This document shows positions 13,196 through 26,200 of a stretch of DNA of 64,000 bases, piece by piece (the first letter of the stretch is position 1; every line of letters starts with the position of its first letter). Position numbers and translations under genes: made by a program. Under the pieces are notes generated by a model, which was not told the origin of the DNA, ran no database searches, and saw nothing but the letters and a program-made list of their open reading frames with translations. This DNA is from Ochotona curzoniae (taxonomy: Eukaryota > Chordata > Mammalia > Lagomorpha > Ochotonidae): NCBI RefSeq assembly GCF_017591425.1, contig NW_024465885.1, positions 39,750,501 through 39,814,500 on the forward strand, read 5' to 3'.

Positions 13196-13710
13196 CCCCC
13201 AGGGATAACCCACAAGGATAACCACAGGGATAACCCCCAGGGATAACCCACAGGGATAACCCACGGGGATAACCACAGGGATAACCCACAGGGATAACCA
13301 CAGGGATAACCCACAGGGATAACCACAGGGATAACCCACGGGGATAACCCACAGGGATAACCACAGGGATAACCCACAGGGATAACCACAGGGATAACCC
13401 ACGGGGATAACCCACAGGGATAACCACAGGGATAACCCCCAGGGATAACCACAGGGATAACCCACGGGGATAACCACAGGGATAACCCACGGGGATAACC
13501 CACAGGGATAACCACAGGGATAACCCACGGGGATAACCACGGGGATAACCCACGGGGATAACCCACAGGGATAACCACAGGGATAACCCACGGGGATAAC
13601 CACAGGGATAACCCACAGGGATAACCACAGGGATAACCCACGGGGATAACCCACACGGATAACCACAGGGATAACCCACACGGATAACCACAGGGATAAC
13701 CCACAGGGAA
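13196..13710. repeat. 12/13-bp GC-rich minisatellite
   Basis: Around forty copies of a unit centred on GGGATAACCCACA or GGGATAACCACA (13 and 12 bp, often alternating) cover about 515 bp. Variants carry CGGGG, CACGG or CCCAGG. The unit holds no stop on the minus strand in any frame, so all three frames read as long Gly/Tyr/Pro/Leu/Val/Ile-rich ORFs; these are artefacts. It ends about 400 bp before the USP16 CpG island. Confidence 0.95.
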
Positions 13711-14245
13711 ACGGCAGCAAACAGGGACAAGCATTTCAATGACCTCAGCCGGTGACGACAATGATCCCCTCAGGACCCAGCAGTCTCAGCGCCCCGATAC
13801 CCAAGCTTCCAGTCACGGGGCTCCAAGGTCTCCGGATAACGGAGCCTCAGTCTTACCCGATTCTCAGTTCCTTTCTCACAGATACCAACCAAGGACGATC
13901 AGGAGAACTTTTCCTGCTGAGGGAACAGGTGTGAGGTTCTGTTTAGAAAAGAAAAAACAAAACTGAAAAAAAAAAAAACTATGTGATGGCACTTACAGGA
14001 AAAAAATAAAAACCTAGAAAAAAAAGTCCGATTCTTCACTGCATCCTCTGGTTTTTTATTGTGGCCGTACGACAGGTGTTCGTTTGTCACTGTCGCTTCT
14101 TTACCTTTTTATTCTGACGAGGTGCGAGTGAGGTTACTCAAGGTAACCTGGGCACTCAGGTTTCGAAAGAGAAGGTGGGCAACTGGGGGAGGGACCAACG
14201 TGGCCCCGTCCACCTCAGCCGCGGGCAGCGGCGTTCTGTCCTCGA

Positions 14246-14253
14246 ACTTCCGG
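14246..14253 (-). promoter_or_regulatory. ETS/GABPA-type site
   Basis: ACTTCCGG, the reverse complement of the ETS core CCGGAAGT, lies within the CpG island. Confidence 0.5.
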
Positions 14254-14313
14254 CGGCGGCGCGCAGGCGCCCTGCAAACCGCCACAGACCCACGGGCCCC
14301 GGGGCCAGGCCGC

Positions 14314-14338
14314 TTCCCACAATGCCGCGTACCGGAAG
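14314..14338 (+). promoter_or_regulatory. ZNF143/THAP11-like word followed by an ETS site
   Basis: TTCCCACAATGC (14314-14325) matches the right half of the ZNF143/THAP11 (SBS) consensus. CCGGAAG (14332-14338) is an ETS core. Such pairs are common just upstream of TATA-less start sites. Confidence 0.5.
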
Positions 14339-14467
14339 CTGCTGCCTGCCCGGGTTCACTGTGGCTTCGACCCTGTCGCTCTCTATTCGTCACCGGGAGG
14401 AAGACGGCGCTGCCAGTCCGGCCCAGACACCCACTAGGGGATGCAGTTATGGGTGCTGCTTCCGCGG
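14339..14467 (+). other. USP16: Probable USP16 non-coding exon 1 (5' UTR)
   Basis: A strong donor GCGG|GTGAGT ends at 14467 inside the CpG island. The next exon (17117) starts upstream of the USP16 ATG, so a 5' UTR exon must exist. The left edge is only a guess, placed after the ETS/ZNF143-like cluster. Confidence 0.5.
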
Positions 14468-15999
14468 GTGAGTTCTGTAGCCGCCGACCCTGGTTGGGAC
14501 TTGCCGACGACCCTCGCCTCGTCAGCCCTGATCTGGTTCGCAGCTCGCAGGCCCCTTGTCCTCGGGGGGCACGTTACCCACTTCCCGGCACGCCGTTTTC
14601 ATTGGCTGCCGTTTCTGTCAATCCCGGGAGCTGGCCAATGAGAGGGCGGCGATGGCGTCCTCCTGGATCCCCCGGGCCGGGGGCGCCCCGTGAGTGCGGA
14701 GCGGTCGTCCGGGCGGCGGGGGGCGCCCCGCGGGTTGGGGCTCGGGCTGGCGGCTCCGTGAGCCTGGGAGGAGGAGCAGGGTGCTGTCACCCGTCCCATG
14801 GAGTGCTCCCGGGAGAAAGCCGGTCCCCGCAGCACTTCCAAGACACGTGTCACACCTGCTGACAGGCTGCCCCACTAAAGTTCCAATGGCGTGGATGGGC
14901 AGGGGGAGACCGGGCGGGCAGCGAGGGAAGGGGGAGCCGGCCGGACTGGGACTGGCGCTGCTTTACGTGTTGCGTGGTGATGCGACTAAAGTTTAGATTG
15001 TCGTCTCAGACGCACCTTCCCCCACCCCCCCAATTGTCTAATGGTTTAATGATGTGTCTGTGGGCGATGGCACCCACAGGACTCCCTGGCGTCTCGTTAG
15101 GGGCCTTTAGAGTTGTCCAGAGTTGTTTTTTCTTGGAGCTCTTCCCGCAGCCATCAAGTGACTGTCTGTCGCCACCTGCAGCGATTACAGTTCATCTGTC
15201 AAGTATTCCTTCGGAGTCTGAGCTGCTGGCATCCTTATAGCTGGCTCTCCTCCCGCAGCCTTCCGAATTCTTCCTTCTCCATCCTTTCCTTTTCCACCAG
15301 AGCTTCTTTGCTTCAATTCCAAGAAACTGGGTACTGTTTTGTGTTCATTTGTTTCTAGAGTCTGTGCTTTTAGATAGATACATTATATGAAATGATACTT
15401 GAGGGTGGAGAGAAGCTTGTAAAATGTACCTTGATTCGTGTACAGCCAATTACTTTGTGTTCCTTTGTGAATAGTTTAAGTTCTTGGAAAAGGCAGTCTT
15501 ACTGGTTACTTGATGTGGCACTGGTTCGTTTTTTCCCATGAACCTGTGTGCAGTACCTTTAATTACACTGACTCATCAATAGAAAAATAAGTATGTCCAA
15601 GGTTTTAGATTAAGTCAGGGATGGCAACTGTAGATCAGAACTCAAAACCTATTTTCAAAATACATTTTCCAGGCCCTTCTTTACTGTTATAAAATCAGGA
15701 TTTTAATGATAACCTCAGGAAAAATAGCTGTTATGGTCATTCAGGAGATTTTGACACTAACAAGTTCTTCTACATATAAAAGCACAAGTTAGTGAAATTG
15801 TTACTGTTAAGAATAAATGTGTATGTCTTTTTAGCAGTTTTTGTTTTTTAATTTTGAATTGTTTGCTAAAGAGGAAAAGATGTGATGTATACCAAGGTTT
15901 GGCATAGCTTTCCAAACTGGCTGCTACAGTGAATGTTGGTGATCCCTACCAAATAGAGCTTGCTTTCTTTCTTTCTTTCTTTCTTTTTTTTTTTTTAGG

Positions 16000-16316
16000 A
16001 TTTTAGTATTATTATTATCGTTAATATTGGAAAGGCAGATTTACAGAGAGAAGAGACAGAGAGAAAGATCTTGTGCGCTAGTTCTCCAAGTGGCCACAAT
16101 AGCTGGAGCTTAGTCAATCAAGGAGCCAGGAGCTTCCTCCAGGTCTCCCATGTGGGTGCAGAGTCCCAAGGCTTTGGGCCATCTCCGCTGTGTTCCAAGC
16201 CTCAAGTAGGGAGCTGGATGGGAACTGAAGCAGCTGGGACACCAGCTGGCACCCATATGAGATGCAGGCAGTTGCAAGCAGAGGATTAGCAAGTTGAGCC
16301 TTCGCACTAGCCCCTA
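16000..16316 (-). repeat. C-SINE behind a CTTT run
   Basis: Reverse copy ending at TTCGCACTAGCCCCT, preceded by a (CTTT)n run at about 15,962-15,985. Confidence 0.8.
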
Positions 16317-16426
16317 CTAATTTTTTCTTAAAGATATCGTCAATTCAATTTGTATAGGCTGCATAACTAAAAAAGTTCATTTAGAAGGAAAGGAAGTCAG
16401 TCTGTTGTTTAAAAGTGCTCCGTCCT

Positions 16427-16756
16427 GGGCCAGGTGCTGTGGGTAGATAGCTGAGGTCCTCGCCCGGAGAATGCCTGGATCCCATATGGGCACTGGTTCT
16501 AATCCTGGCAGCTCCACTTCCTATCCAGCTCCCTACTTGTGGCCTGGGAAGGCAGTCAAGGACAGCCCGAAGCCTTGGGCCCCTGCACCCATGTGGGAGA
16601 CCTGGGGGAGCTCCTGGCTCCCTGCTCCAGATCGGCTCAGCACCGGCCGTTGTGGTCACTTGGGGAGTGAATCATTGGATGGAGGATCTTCCTCTCTGTC
16701 TCTCCTCCTCTCTATATCTGACTTCGCAATAAAAGTAAATAGATCTTAAAAAAAAA
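16427..16756 (+). repeat. C-SINE
   Basis: Full-length plus copy from GGGCCAGGTGCTGTGGGT to a GCAATAAAAGTAAATAGATC tail. Confidence 0.9.
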
Positions 16757-17116
16757 GTGCCGCATGGTTCCCACTGTGGTAGTGAGTGTTGAATCCTTGA
16801 CTGTGGTAAGTGCTGAGATGTCCCATGAGATCTGTGGAACAACACTGTGGTTCCGCCCTGACCTTTTACATTTATTGAAAACCTTTCTTAATCGCGCTGC
16901 GGGTCAGTGTTGCAACACATGAGAAATAGGGTAATACTGTCCTACCTACCTGAGGGTTGCCAATGAAAGCCAGATTATATGTGTAAATGGGCTTGGGAAG
17001 TTATCCATGACAAATTATGCAAAAAATATGTACTTCATTATATTTCTGTCTTAAGGAAGGAAAAGTATGCAGTGCATTTTCTTTCTGGTCAAGCTCATTT
17101 TCATCTTGTTTTCTAG

Positions 17117-17217
17117 GCTGTGTCTTGTGTCAGTAAGTAACCCGTGAAGTGCCAACATGGGGAAGAAACGCCCAAAGGGAAAAACTGTTGCAGTTGATGA
17201 CTCCTCTGAATCCGCAG
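17117..17217 (+). CDS. USP16: USP16 exon 2, start codon
   Basis: Acceptor TTTCTAG precedes 17117. The ATG at 17157 is in CCAACATGG and begins [19 protein letters not shown]. The donor is GCAG|GTAAAT. Bases 17117-17156 are 5' UTR. Confidence 0.95.
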
Positions 17218-20200
17218 GTAAATATCATTTATTGAGTATTAAAAGTTTTGTTTAAATCCCTGAAAGTGGTGTATTTTAATATTTTCAAGTGGGCTCAAAG
17301 TGTATATCATTGTTAAGTCAATTACATTTTCAATTCCTGTTTATATCTACATTTCACTCAGTGGTCTTCAACAGCATTTTTAATAACATGTTATACCATT
17401 CTGTAAAGTCTGGGAGCATATGTTTTGTGATCTATTTAGCTAATTTTCTAATGTTACGGACTTTGTTATGAATTGAGCAGTGAGAAATGTTACTGGCAAA
17501 GCTTAGTGGGTCCTTTCTTCAGCTTACTGTAGAACTGAAAATGCCGGAATCGGTTGTAGACAGTTTGGTGAACAGGTGAATGTGAAAAGAGCAGGGAAGG
17601 GGAAAGTACTTCCCAGGAGAGAGCAGGAAGCGCAGGGGCATGGCATGTCTCTTAAAAGGCGAGCGAGACGCCACTTTTTTTTTTTTTTAAAGATTTATTT
17701 TTATTATTTTTTCATTTGGAAAGGCGGGATATACAGAGAGGAGAGACAGAGAGGAAGATCTTCCATCCGATGATTCACTCCCCAAGTGAGTGCAACGGGC
17801 CGATACTATGCCAGTCCGAAGCCAGGAGCCTCTTCCGGGTCTCCCACGTGGGTGCAGGGTCCCAAAGCCTTGGGCCGTCCTCAACTGCTTTCCCGGGCCA
17901 CAGGCAGGGAGCGGGAAGGGAAGCGGGGCTGCCGGGATTAGAACCGGCGCCCATATGGGATCCCGGGCGTGCTAGGCGAGGACCTTAACCACTTGTGCCA
18001 CCGCGCCGGGCCCGAGACGTCACTTTTTAGAGTCACTCGCTGACTGCCTGGGTGGGAACCTGTGAGGAAGGCATTCCCCACCGACAGCCTCTATACCGAT
18101 TGGGACATGGCTGGGCAATCCCTGTGCCACCCACCTGAAAGTGTGGTTTGCTGGTGAGTTTTTCTCCCCTTAATGTGTCAGACTTCTGAGAGTTTAAATG
18201 CTCTCCTGTTTGCCAGTCTGTGTGAACATGGGGCAGTAAGCTGGTGGCTTTCTTACTCTGCCGTGTTGGAGAGCGGGTTGTAGGCCTCAGCAGCTTTGCT
18301 CCTGGACCTGACTCAGTCCTTAGTGGGCTTGGACAAACTCAACAAACGTTTTATCTCTGCACATTCAGTCTCTCTCTTTTGTTGCAGAGCCTGTAAGTAC
18401 AGTTGTCTCCTACGAGGGTGTAAATTTCTGCCAGGTTCTTTTGATTCCGGTCTCAGATCGCCATCCTAATATGTTTTATAAATTTACAGATCTCTTGGTG
18501 ACATGATAAAGTGCCCATTTCCCTGAACCTTCGCCAGCAGTTCTTAGTATTGTTTGTAAATACTTCTGCTTGTTTTATTAGTTAAAACATGTCTTCTTGG
18601 GCCCAGCGCGGTGGCGCAAGTGGTTAAGGTCCTCGCCTAGCACGCCCGGGATCCCATATGGGCGCCGGTTCTAATCCCCACAGCTCCACTTCCCTTCCAG
18701 CTCCCTGCTTGTGGCCTGGGAAAGCAGTTGAGGACTGCCCAAAGCTTTGGGACCCTGCACCCACGTGGGAGACCCGGAAGAGGCTCCTGGCTTCGGATCG
18801 GCATAGCATCGACCGTTGCACTCACTTAGGGAGTGAAACATCGGATGGAAGATCTTCCTCTCTGTCTCTCCTCTCTGTATATCCACCTTTCCAATGAAAA
18901 AATAATAAAAATAAATCTTTAAAAAAAAAAAACATGTCTTCTTTTTTAGTTTCCCATTTCTTTGACTACTGGGATTTCGTAGTTTTGGACTCGTTTTCAT
19001 TCCTGTTTCTTTTCGTGGTGTAGTTTCACCCAGTAGGTTAATTGTGCCACTTGGCCAGCTCCCAAGCCCCCGGGATCCCTATCCAGGCCCTTTGGAACGG
19101 CTTGTGAGCCCTCTGCATTTCCGACTGCATAGGGATTTCCGGCTCAGATGCAGGTGCAGAGTTTCTACACGTGGGTGGGTCTGCCATTCAGGAGGGCACT
19201 ACTCGGTGCACAGCATTCAGTAGTGTGTACTACTCGGTGCCTCTCTCCATGGGTCAGGCCCTTTGGGGTAGCTCTTCTCTACAGGGGTCATTGTTTACAC
19301 TGGAAGTGTAATGTCAGAAAGATCAGAACTCCCCCTGTGGTGTAGCCGCTCGGTAGTTGTATAATGTTGTTCGCTGTATCTTAGCTACCTTGTTTGTCTT
19401 TGGGAACAACAGTGTCTTTCTCTTCAGGTGAATTTGAGGTTGAAATGATGTAGTTTAATGCAGAGTGTTTAGCACAGCTAATATGAAGTGTGCAAGCAGT
19501 ATCAGAAATATATGTTCCAGGACTCTATACATGTTAACTTCCCTGTGAAACTTTTAGGAACCTTATCCTTCTCTTACACTGTAAAAACTTATGTCTTACA
19601 CATGATTTAACTGTCTTATTTTTTCCCAGAGCGTTAGCTACTTAAAAAGAAAATTTGTGTGGGGCTGACATAGCATAGTGTGTTAAGCTGCTGTTTGCAT
19701 TGCTGCATCTTGTATCAGAGTGCTGGTTCAGCTGCCAGCTGCCTTCATTCTAGCCTCTTGGTAATGTGCTGGAAAGGCAGTAGGTAGTCTCCCAAGAGCT
19801 TGGACCCTGTCACTCGTGTTTGAGACTATAGATGAAGTTTTTGGCTGCTAAGTTTGGCTCGTCCAAGCCCCAGGTGTTGAAGCTGTTGAGGAAATAAGCC
19901 AGTTGATGGTTGCTTTTTCTTCGAATAAATAAATGGGTATTTTTTAGCAAACGGGAGTCACTGCAATGGTTGCTTGTGCGTTCACTGGCATTTGGCAGCG
20001 GGGTGGCTGCAGCAGGCATATTTCTGAGAGAATGAAGGAACAGCTCTATAAATTTTTTTACTGACCCACTGAACTTATTTTTGGAATGACAGATCATTTC
20101 TTATAAAAGAGTGTTGCTTTGTGCACATTGTTGTGAACAGGTACTAGAGATTCTGGACTTTTCTTCCCTGCCCTTCTCATCCCTATGTTCGAGCTCACAG

Positions 20201-23200
20201 AGCCAGGCATTCACAGCAGCTGCAGCAGCAGTTGGCAGGAATTATTTGGTTGTTCTTTTTAACTAACAGTGACTAGAAAGCAAAATTCATTCACTCTTCT
20301 GTTCCAGAATCACAACAGCCATGGTTGTAAGGAACTGCAAGATTGAACTGCAAAGATTTCACTGCAGCTCCAGTTCAGGTCACTGGTGAAGCAGAGGAAT
20401 GTTGGCCTTTTAAACAGAAATATTATTTGGAACCTTTTATGATAAGGAGAGTGAGATATATGATAAAGGACCATAACATTAAGAAAATAGTCATATTTAT
20501 ACATAAGCATATATAAATATGTGTGGAGTATAGTGATTTCCAAAAAAATAAACTTTTAAATTTGTGTAAGATTCCTTTCTGTCAATCTCCTAATGCTCAA
20601 ATATCAAAGAAAAAATGTTCAAGATTTATTCTTTATTTGAAAGGCAGAAGAGAGACAGAGAAAGAATCTTACATTAGTTGGTTCATTTCCCAAATGACCG
20701 CAATGGCTGAGGCTGAGCCAGTGTGAAGCCAGGATCCAGGAGCTTCTTCTAGGTCTCCAGTGTGGGTGTAGGGGCCCAAAGCTTTGGGCCATGCTCCACT
20801 GCTTTCCCAGGCACATTAACGGGGAGCTGGATCAATAGTCGAGCAACTGGGACATGAACTGATTGCCCTATTGGATGTCATAATCAGAGGCTTAACATGC
20901 TACGTGACAACACTGAGACCCCCCCCCCCCCCCAAAATTTTAAGCTTTCATGTTGTCTATTTATGTAGTAAACTTACTTTTGAAGTTTGGTAAAGATTAA
21001 ATTTTGTGGTTAATTGAAAAGGCTATATATATTTCTTTAACTTTGTATGTTTCTTTACTGTTTATTTTAATAGAGTCTGTGTGCAAACACCTTAGAAAAG
21101 GACTGGAACAAAATAATTTGAAAAGGGCTCTAGTGAATGTGGACTGGAATATTTGCCAAGACTGTAAGGCGGACAATAAGATAAAAGATAAATCTGAGGA
21201 AGAAGCAGAAGAAAACCCTTCAGTTTGGCTGTGTCTTAAATGTGGCCATCAGGTATGCCTGTATTTTCATCAATAAGGGATTTTAAAAACTTTTTGATCT
21301 TGCTTGAGAAGGTATTCCCTGTAGGTCTGGTGTGTATAACCACGTTACTGGGCGGTATTGATCATGTTTTCTAGGGAGTTGGTTCTGAGACTGGACTTTT
21401 TTAATATAGGTGCTGAGTCAGTGAGTGTGCTCAGGTACCACACAAGTAAGAGAGGGAGGCAGTTTGAGGCAGAGGAAGAATCTGGTTGAAGAGGAACTTG
21501 TAGTAGGGCCTCAGCCAACATGTAACCCAGATCCGTTAGATAAGTCCTAAATTGAGTCAAGAGACCAAGTCTTGTACCTGCGTGTAGACCAGTCATTGGA
21601 TGTGGCCTGTCCCTCAAATGCTGTAGGGACCTTGGGCAAGGCAGCACCCTTCTGTGAGAGTAATTCTTGGGGATGGATAGATTGAGCTTTGATCTCTCAG
21701 CCGGCCACCTTCATGGCAGTTGGGGTAAGGAATATCAAGGTCTGGCATGGGGAGAAGGTATTTGGCTGGTGCATCACAGTGTCCACTAAACCAGCTCACA
21801 GCAACTGCCAAGTTATTAAGTGTCATAACCTTCAGTCACCCTTAGTGATGACAGTGACGACTCTAAGTGTTAGGACACTGGGATACTAGACAATCCTATA
21901 ATGAATTTTCAAGATAGGGCAGAAACACTTTAAAAAATAAATTTTGGTCAAAAATTTCATTGAAAAAATCTTAGATTCACATGTGGTTCTGAAAAATAAT
22001 ACGGAGGTTTTTTTTTTTTTTCTTACTGTTAACACTGTGTATATAACTTGATAAAATGTTACAGACTGAGGGAGATTACCCCTGGAGCTCTGGTGGGCAT
22101 GACTTAGAGCTTACCTGCCAGCCATGAGTATTGTACATGACCTGTGTACATGATTGGAGGGTCTAAAGGGATAGACGTGCCTTCTGCTGTTGTTGGGTGG
22201 GAGGACTGTCGGGGAATGTCTCCTGCCCTTCCCCTTTTTTAGTCAATATAAGCTTGTGCGTGCATTACAGTAAAAGGACATGGTTGCCCAGGATGTCTCC
22301 GTTGGGTCTTGGGCTGCAGGACAGTGTCACCTCACCCCATCAGTGACAGAAAAAAACTCCAAGAACAGACGTGGGGTAGTCTGATCTCATTCAGATTCCT
22401 GTAGTATTTTCTGTCATTATTTATGTATTGTGTTCTGTAAACTTTTATCACCATGAATTTGTGTGCCCATCACTACAGTCAAAATCCTGAATAGGGAGCA
22501 GACATCTAGATTAACATAGAGACACCTGCTTGCTACATCAAGGTGAAGGAGCTTGATGCCAAGGGCTAGTTCTTGATTGAAACTTCTTGCTGGTGCATCT
22601 CCTGGGAGGCAGTTCTTGAGTTCCTGTTACCTGCAGGACAGACCTGGGTTGCATTTCTGTTTTCTGCCTCCTGACCTGGCCAAGCCCTGGCTGTTACCGC
22701 CATTCCAGGAATGAACTAGCCAGCCTTTGTAGTATTGTCACAATTGCTATTTTAGCCATTGTAATGGGTATATAGTTAGAGCTAATTGTCAAGAGCAGGT
22801 GTTTGGTCTGATGCTGGCTAAGATGTCTGTGTTGCTTGCTGGAATGCATGCATGCTGTTCTGGACTCTGCAGCTCTCTCTGTCACAGACCCTGGGCGGCA
22901 GCACGTAATGGCTTTGAATAGCAGTATCCCAGCTACATGTGTGAGAATTCTTAGCTCTTGATTTTTGGTCTGGGCAAAGACCCAGTACTGTGGACGGAAG
23001 ATCAGGCTGTTTCTGCCTTCCAAATACAAGGAAGAATTAGGGAAAAAAAGGGAGAAGTAAATTGGTGTTAGAAAAAAACTATTTGCTGTTTATTTGTTGC
23101 AAATTAGCCTCTTGCATACATGTGATAAATATGACTATATTTTGCCATTTCAAATTTGCAGACTGTATTTTCTGTTGTAAATTTTATTCTGCCTCATTTC

Positions 23201-26200
23201 AACTTCTGCAGGAAAGACAGCTTCTGTTTGAACTGCTAATGCGCATTCACTAGTTGGCTTCTCCATTGCCAGTGATTAACTGTTTTCTCAAAATGACTGC
23301 TTGTATTTTTACTGATCTCAAGTGGTACTATATTTCTCAAAATTTGTATCAAATTTAAAAAAATATTTATTTTTATTGGAAAGTCAGATATATAGAGAAG
23401 AGCAGAGACAGGAAAAGCTTTCGTCCGATGTTTCACTCCCCAAGTGGCCACAATGGCTGGAGCTGAGCTGATCCGAAGCCAGGAGCCAGGAACCTCTTCT
23501 GGGTTTCCCGTGCGGATTCAGGATCTCAAGATTTTGGGCCGTCTTCTACTGCTTTCCCAGGCCACAAGCAGGGAGCTGGATGGGAGGTGGGGCTGCCGAG
23601 GTTAGAACCAGTGTTCATATGGGATCCTGGCATGTTCAAGGCGAGGACTTTAGCTTCTAGGTTACTGTGCTGGGCTCTAGTATCAAATTTTAATTCATTT
23701 GTTTTGGAGGTAGATGTTTAGTGGAATAAATTAAATCATTGCTGTTTGATATCATAAAGAATTAGAAGCTGCTGATACACATTGTTCTCTGAAACATGCA
23801 TTTAGTTATATAGTAGCAATGGGACCAACTATTAAGGTGCATTCTAGAAGTTGTAGGCAGTTCAGAAAGGTACATAGTGGAGCTGTGTTTCCTAACAGTG
23901 ATCTGACTAGCTGGAGGCAGAACCTTTTATAAATAAGCCTGCCTGTCTTTTAAGTTAAAGACTTATCATTGCTTCAATCACTGCTTACTAGCTATTTCTC
24001 ATGTGTTAGGTGTTTTGATATTTGAAAAATTTTGCTGTCAACTTGAGCCGTTGGAATGTAGAATGCAAGCAGAGGGATATGCCTATTGATAACTTTAAAT
24101 ACAATGTAAAAAATAAGGAATGCGACCAGGAATTTTTCTCTTTTAAGTAGGTAGCATTTTTTAAAAAACCTGTTTTTTTGAAAGACAGTTATATAGAGAG
24201 AAGGAAAGACACCCCAGAGGGCCACAACAGCCAAGGCTGGGCCATTCTGGAGCCTGTGGTCAGGAGCCAGGGCGTCTGAGGAGTCTGCCACATGGGTCCT
24301 GGGTCTCTTATGGGAAGTTGGCACCACAGGTGGAGGCTTAACCTACCACGTTTGTATGTTTTCTTTTCTTTTTTTTGATAGACTGAGAAAAAGATTTAAG
24401 AGAGATCTTCCATTGTGCTGATTCACACCACTCTAGCACAACTACCCCCAAATGCCTGCTGCAACAGGCAGAGCTGAGGCAGGTTCAAGCAGGAGCCCAG
24501 GACTGTATCCAAGTCTCCCATGGGACGGGCAGGGACCCAAGCACTTTGGCCATCATTCACTGCCTTCCAGAGTGCATGTTAGCAGGAAGCTGAATCAGAA
24601 ACAGAGTAGAAGAAAATTTTTGGGCGGGGGTGTTGTGCTTGACTCGACAGGCTAATCCTCTGCCTGCAAATAAAAGCAAGCACCCCAAATGGGTACTGGC
24701 TTGTGTCCTGGCTGTTGCACTTGCCGTCTAGCTCCCCCTAGTGGCAGCAGAGGATGATGCAAGTCCTTGGGATCCTGCACCCACGTGGGAGACCTGGAGG
24801 AAGCTCCTGGCTCCTGCCTCCTGACTTTGGATCAGCTCAGCTCCAGCCATTACTTGGGGAGTAAACCAAGAGAAATAAATAAATCTTGTAAAAAAAGGAA
24901 AAAATTTAAAAATGTTTAATTTTACTTTTAATATTAAGAGCTGCATGCTCATCATGGCGACCTCCAGGTTTGGTGGGGAGGGTCAAGGTGTGGGACAAAT
25001 GTTTTCATTCTTTTTTTCCTCCTGGGTCTGCAGGGACAGAAAGAGAAGAGGCTACTCTCTTTGCTTTCAAGCTGTGTTAGCACCCGGGGACAGGGGATAG
25101 TCATTTGATGAAGCCCAGTGTTCTGAGAGTGTTATTTTAGTGATTTTGATAGTTCTGAAACATCATTAGCTTTGCCCAAATGTGTAGATGAAATTTGAAA
25201 TTTGAAACAGGCACTTGGCTTCTGGAAAATGAGCATTTCAAGCAGCAGCTTATCCATCCCCACACCATGAAGGGTTTCTCATGTATATAATGAGCAGGGA
25301 TTTTCAAATTATTTTATTTTTCATGATACCGTTGCATAGGCTCAGGAAATGATTCTTTTTAAAAAAGATCTGTGTATTTATTCTAAAGGCAAATTTACAG
25401 AGAAACTGAGAGGGAGAAATAGAGATCTTCCATCTGCTGGTTCATTCCCCTAAACGGCCACAACAGCTAGAGCTGGGCTGCTCCAAACCAGGAGCTTATT
25501 TCTGGTTTCCCACATGATGACAGGGGCCCCATGGACTTGGGCCATCTACTACTGTTTTGCCCAGCATGTTAGCTGGGAGCCGGCTTGAAAATGAAATTAT
25601 GAGACTTGAACCAGTGCCTTTATGGGATGCCAACACTGGCACTGTTTTATAGGATTTTTTAATGGGAAGGTTGTAGTAAATTTTCTCCTGGAAGGATAAG
25701 CATTTGCATCTGGGACGTGTAAGCTTTTGAACAAGATCATGAAGAGTGGGTGGGATTTGTTCAAGTGGCAGTGTTTATATAGGATTTAATTCAATAGAAT
25801 TACAAGAAACAAACTATTTGCTTGTGGAAGTGTTACATGCTTTTTAGCTAATAGTTGGCATGTGAGGTGGAGAATATACTGATAGGTTGAGACGAGGGTG
25901 TTAGATTTGTTCATCAGAAGAGTTTATAAACGGAGGGTGAGTAGAATTTTTACATTATGTGAGTAGAGCTTTCTTTTAGGACCATTAAACTGAAAAGCAG
26001 ATGTACATTTAGGAGACTGAAGCTCAGAGTGTATTCAGGAGGGTGGTGAGGGTGCCAAGTCAGGGGCAATGAGAGCTGCATGGCTGTGACTTCACTGGGG
26101 AGGACGGGGGAGGACGGGCACTGGTGTGCCTGGCTTTTTAAGCATCGGCCTCCTTGAGTGTCTGGTTGCCTGTGGGTATCTAGTATTAATAAGGCCAAGA

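Larger units (their letters stand above)
14100..14970 (+). promoter_or_regulatory. USP16: CpG island, USP16 promoter
   Basis: A sharp rise in GC and CpG compared with both flanks. It lies upstream of the first coding USP16 exon and includes a candidate non-coding first exon. Two ETS-type sites and a ZNF143/THAP11-like word occur inside. There is no TATA box, as expected for a housekeeping promoter. Confidence 0.85.

Noticed and set aside
13196..13710. CRISPR array or homing-endonuclease site, because short repeats contain AGGGATAAC
   Set aside because: There are no unique spacers, the units are 12-13 bp in tandem, and the context is mammalian. The similarity to an I-SceI half-site is chance.
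13099..13761. Three overlapping minus ORFs of 190-220 residues rich in GYPCGLSLW-like repeats
   Set aside because: All three frames are open over the same minisatellite, so the ORFs reflect unit composition and not a protein.
14059..14862. 267-residue ORF in the USP16 CpG island
   Set aside because: Low stop frequency in GC-rich DNA; no domain, and a consensus splice donor lies within it.
18599..18680. tRNA gene-like head
   Set aside because: The tRNA-derived promoter region belongs to the SINE. There is no complete cloverleaf of a functional tRNA.
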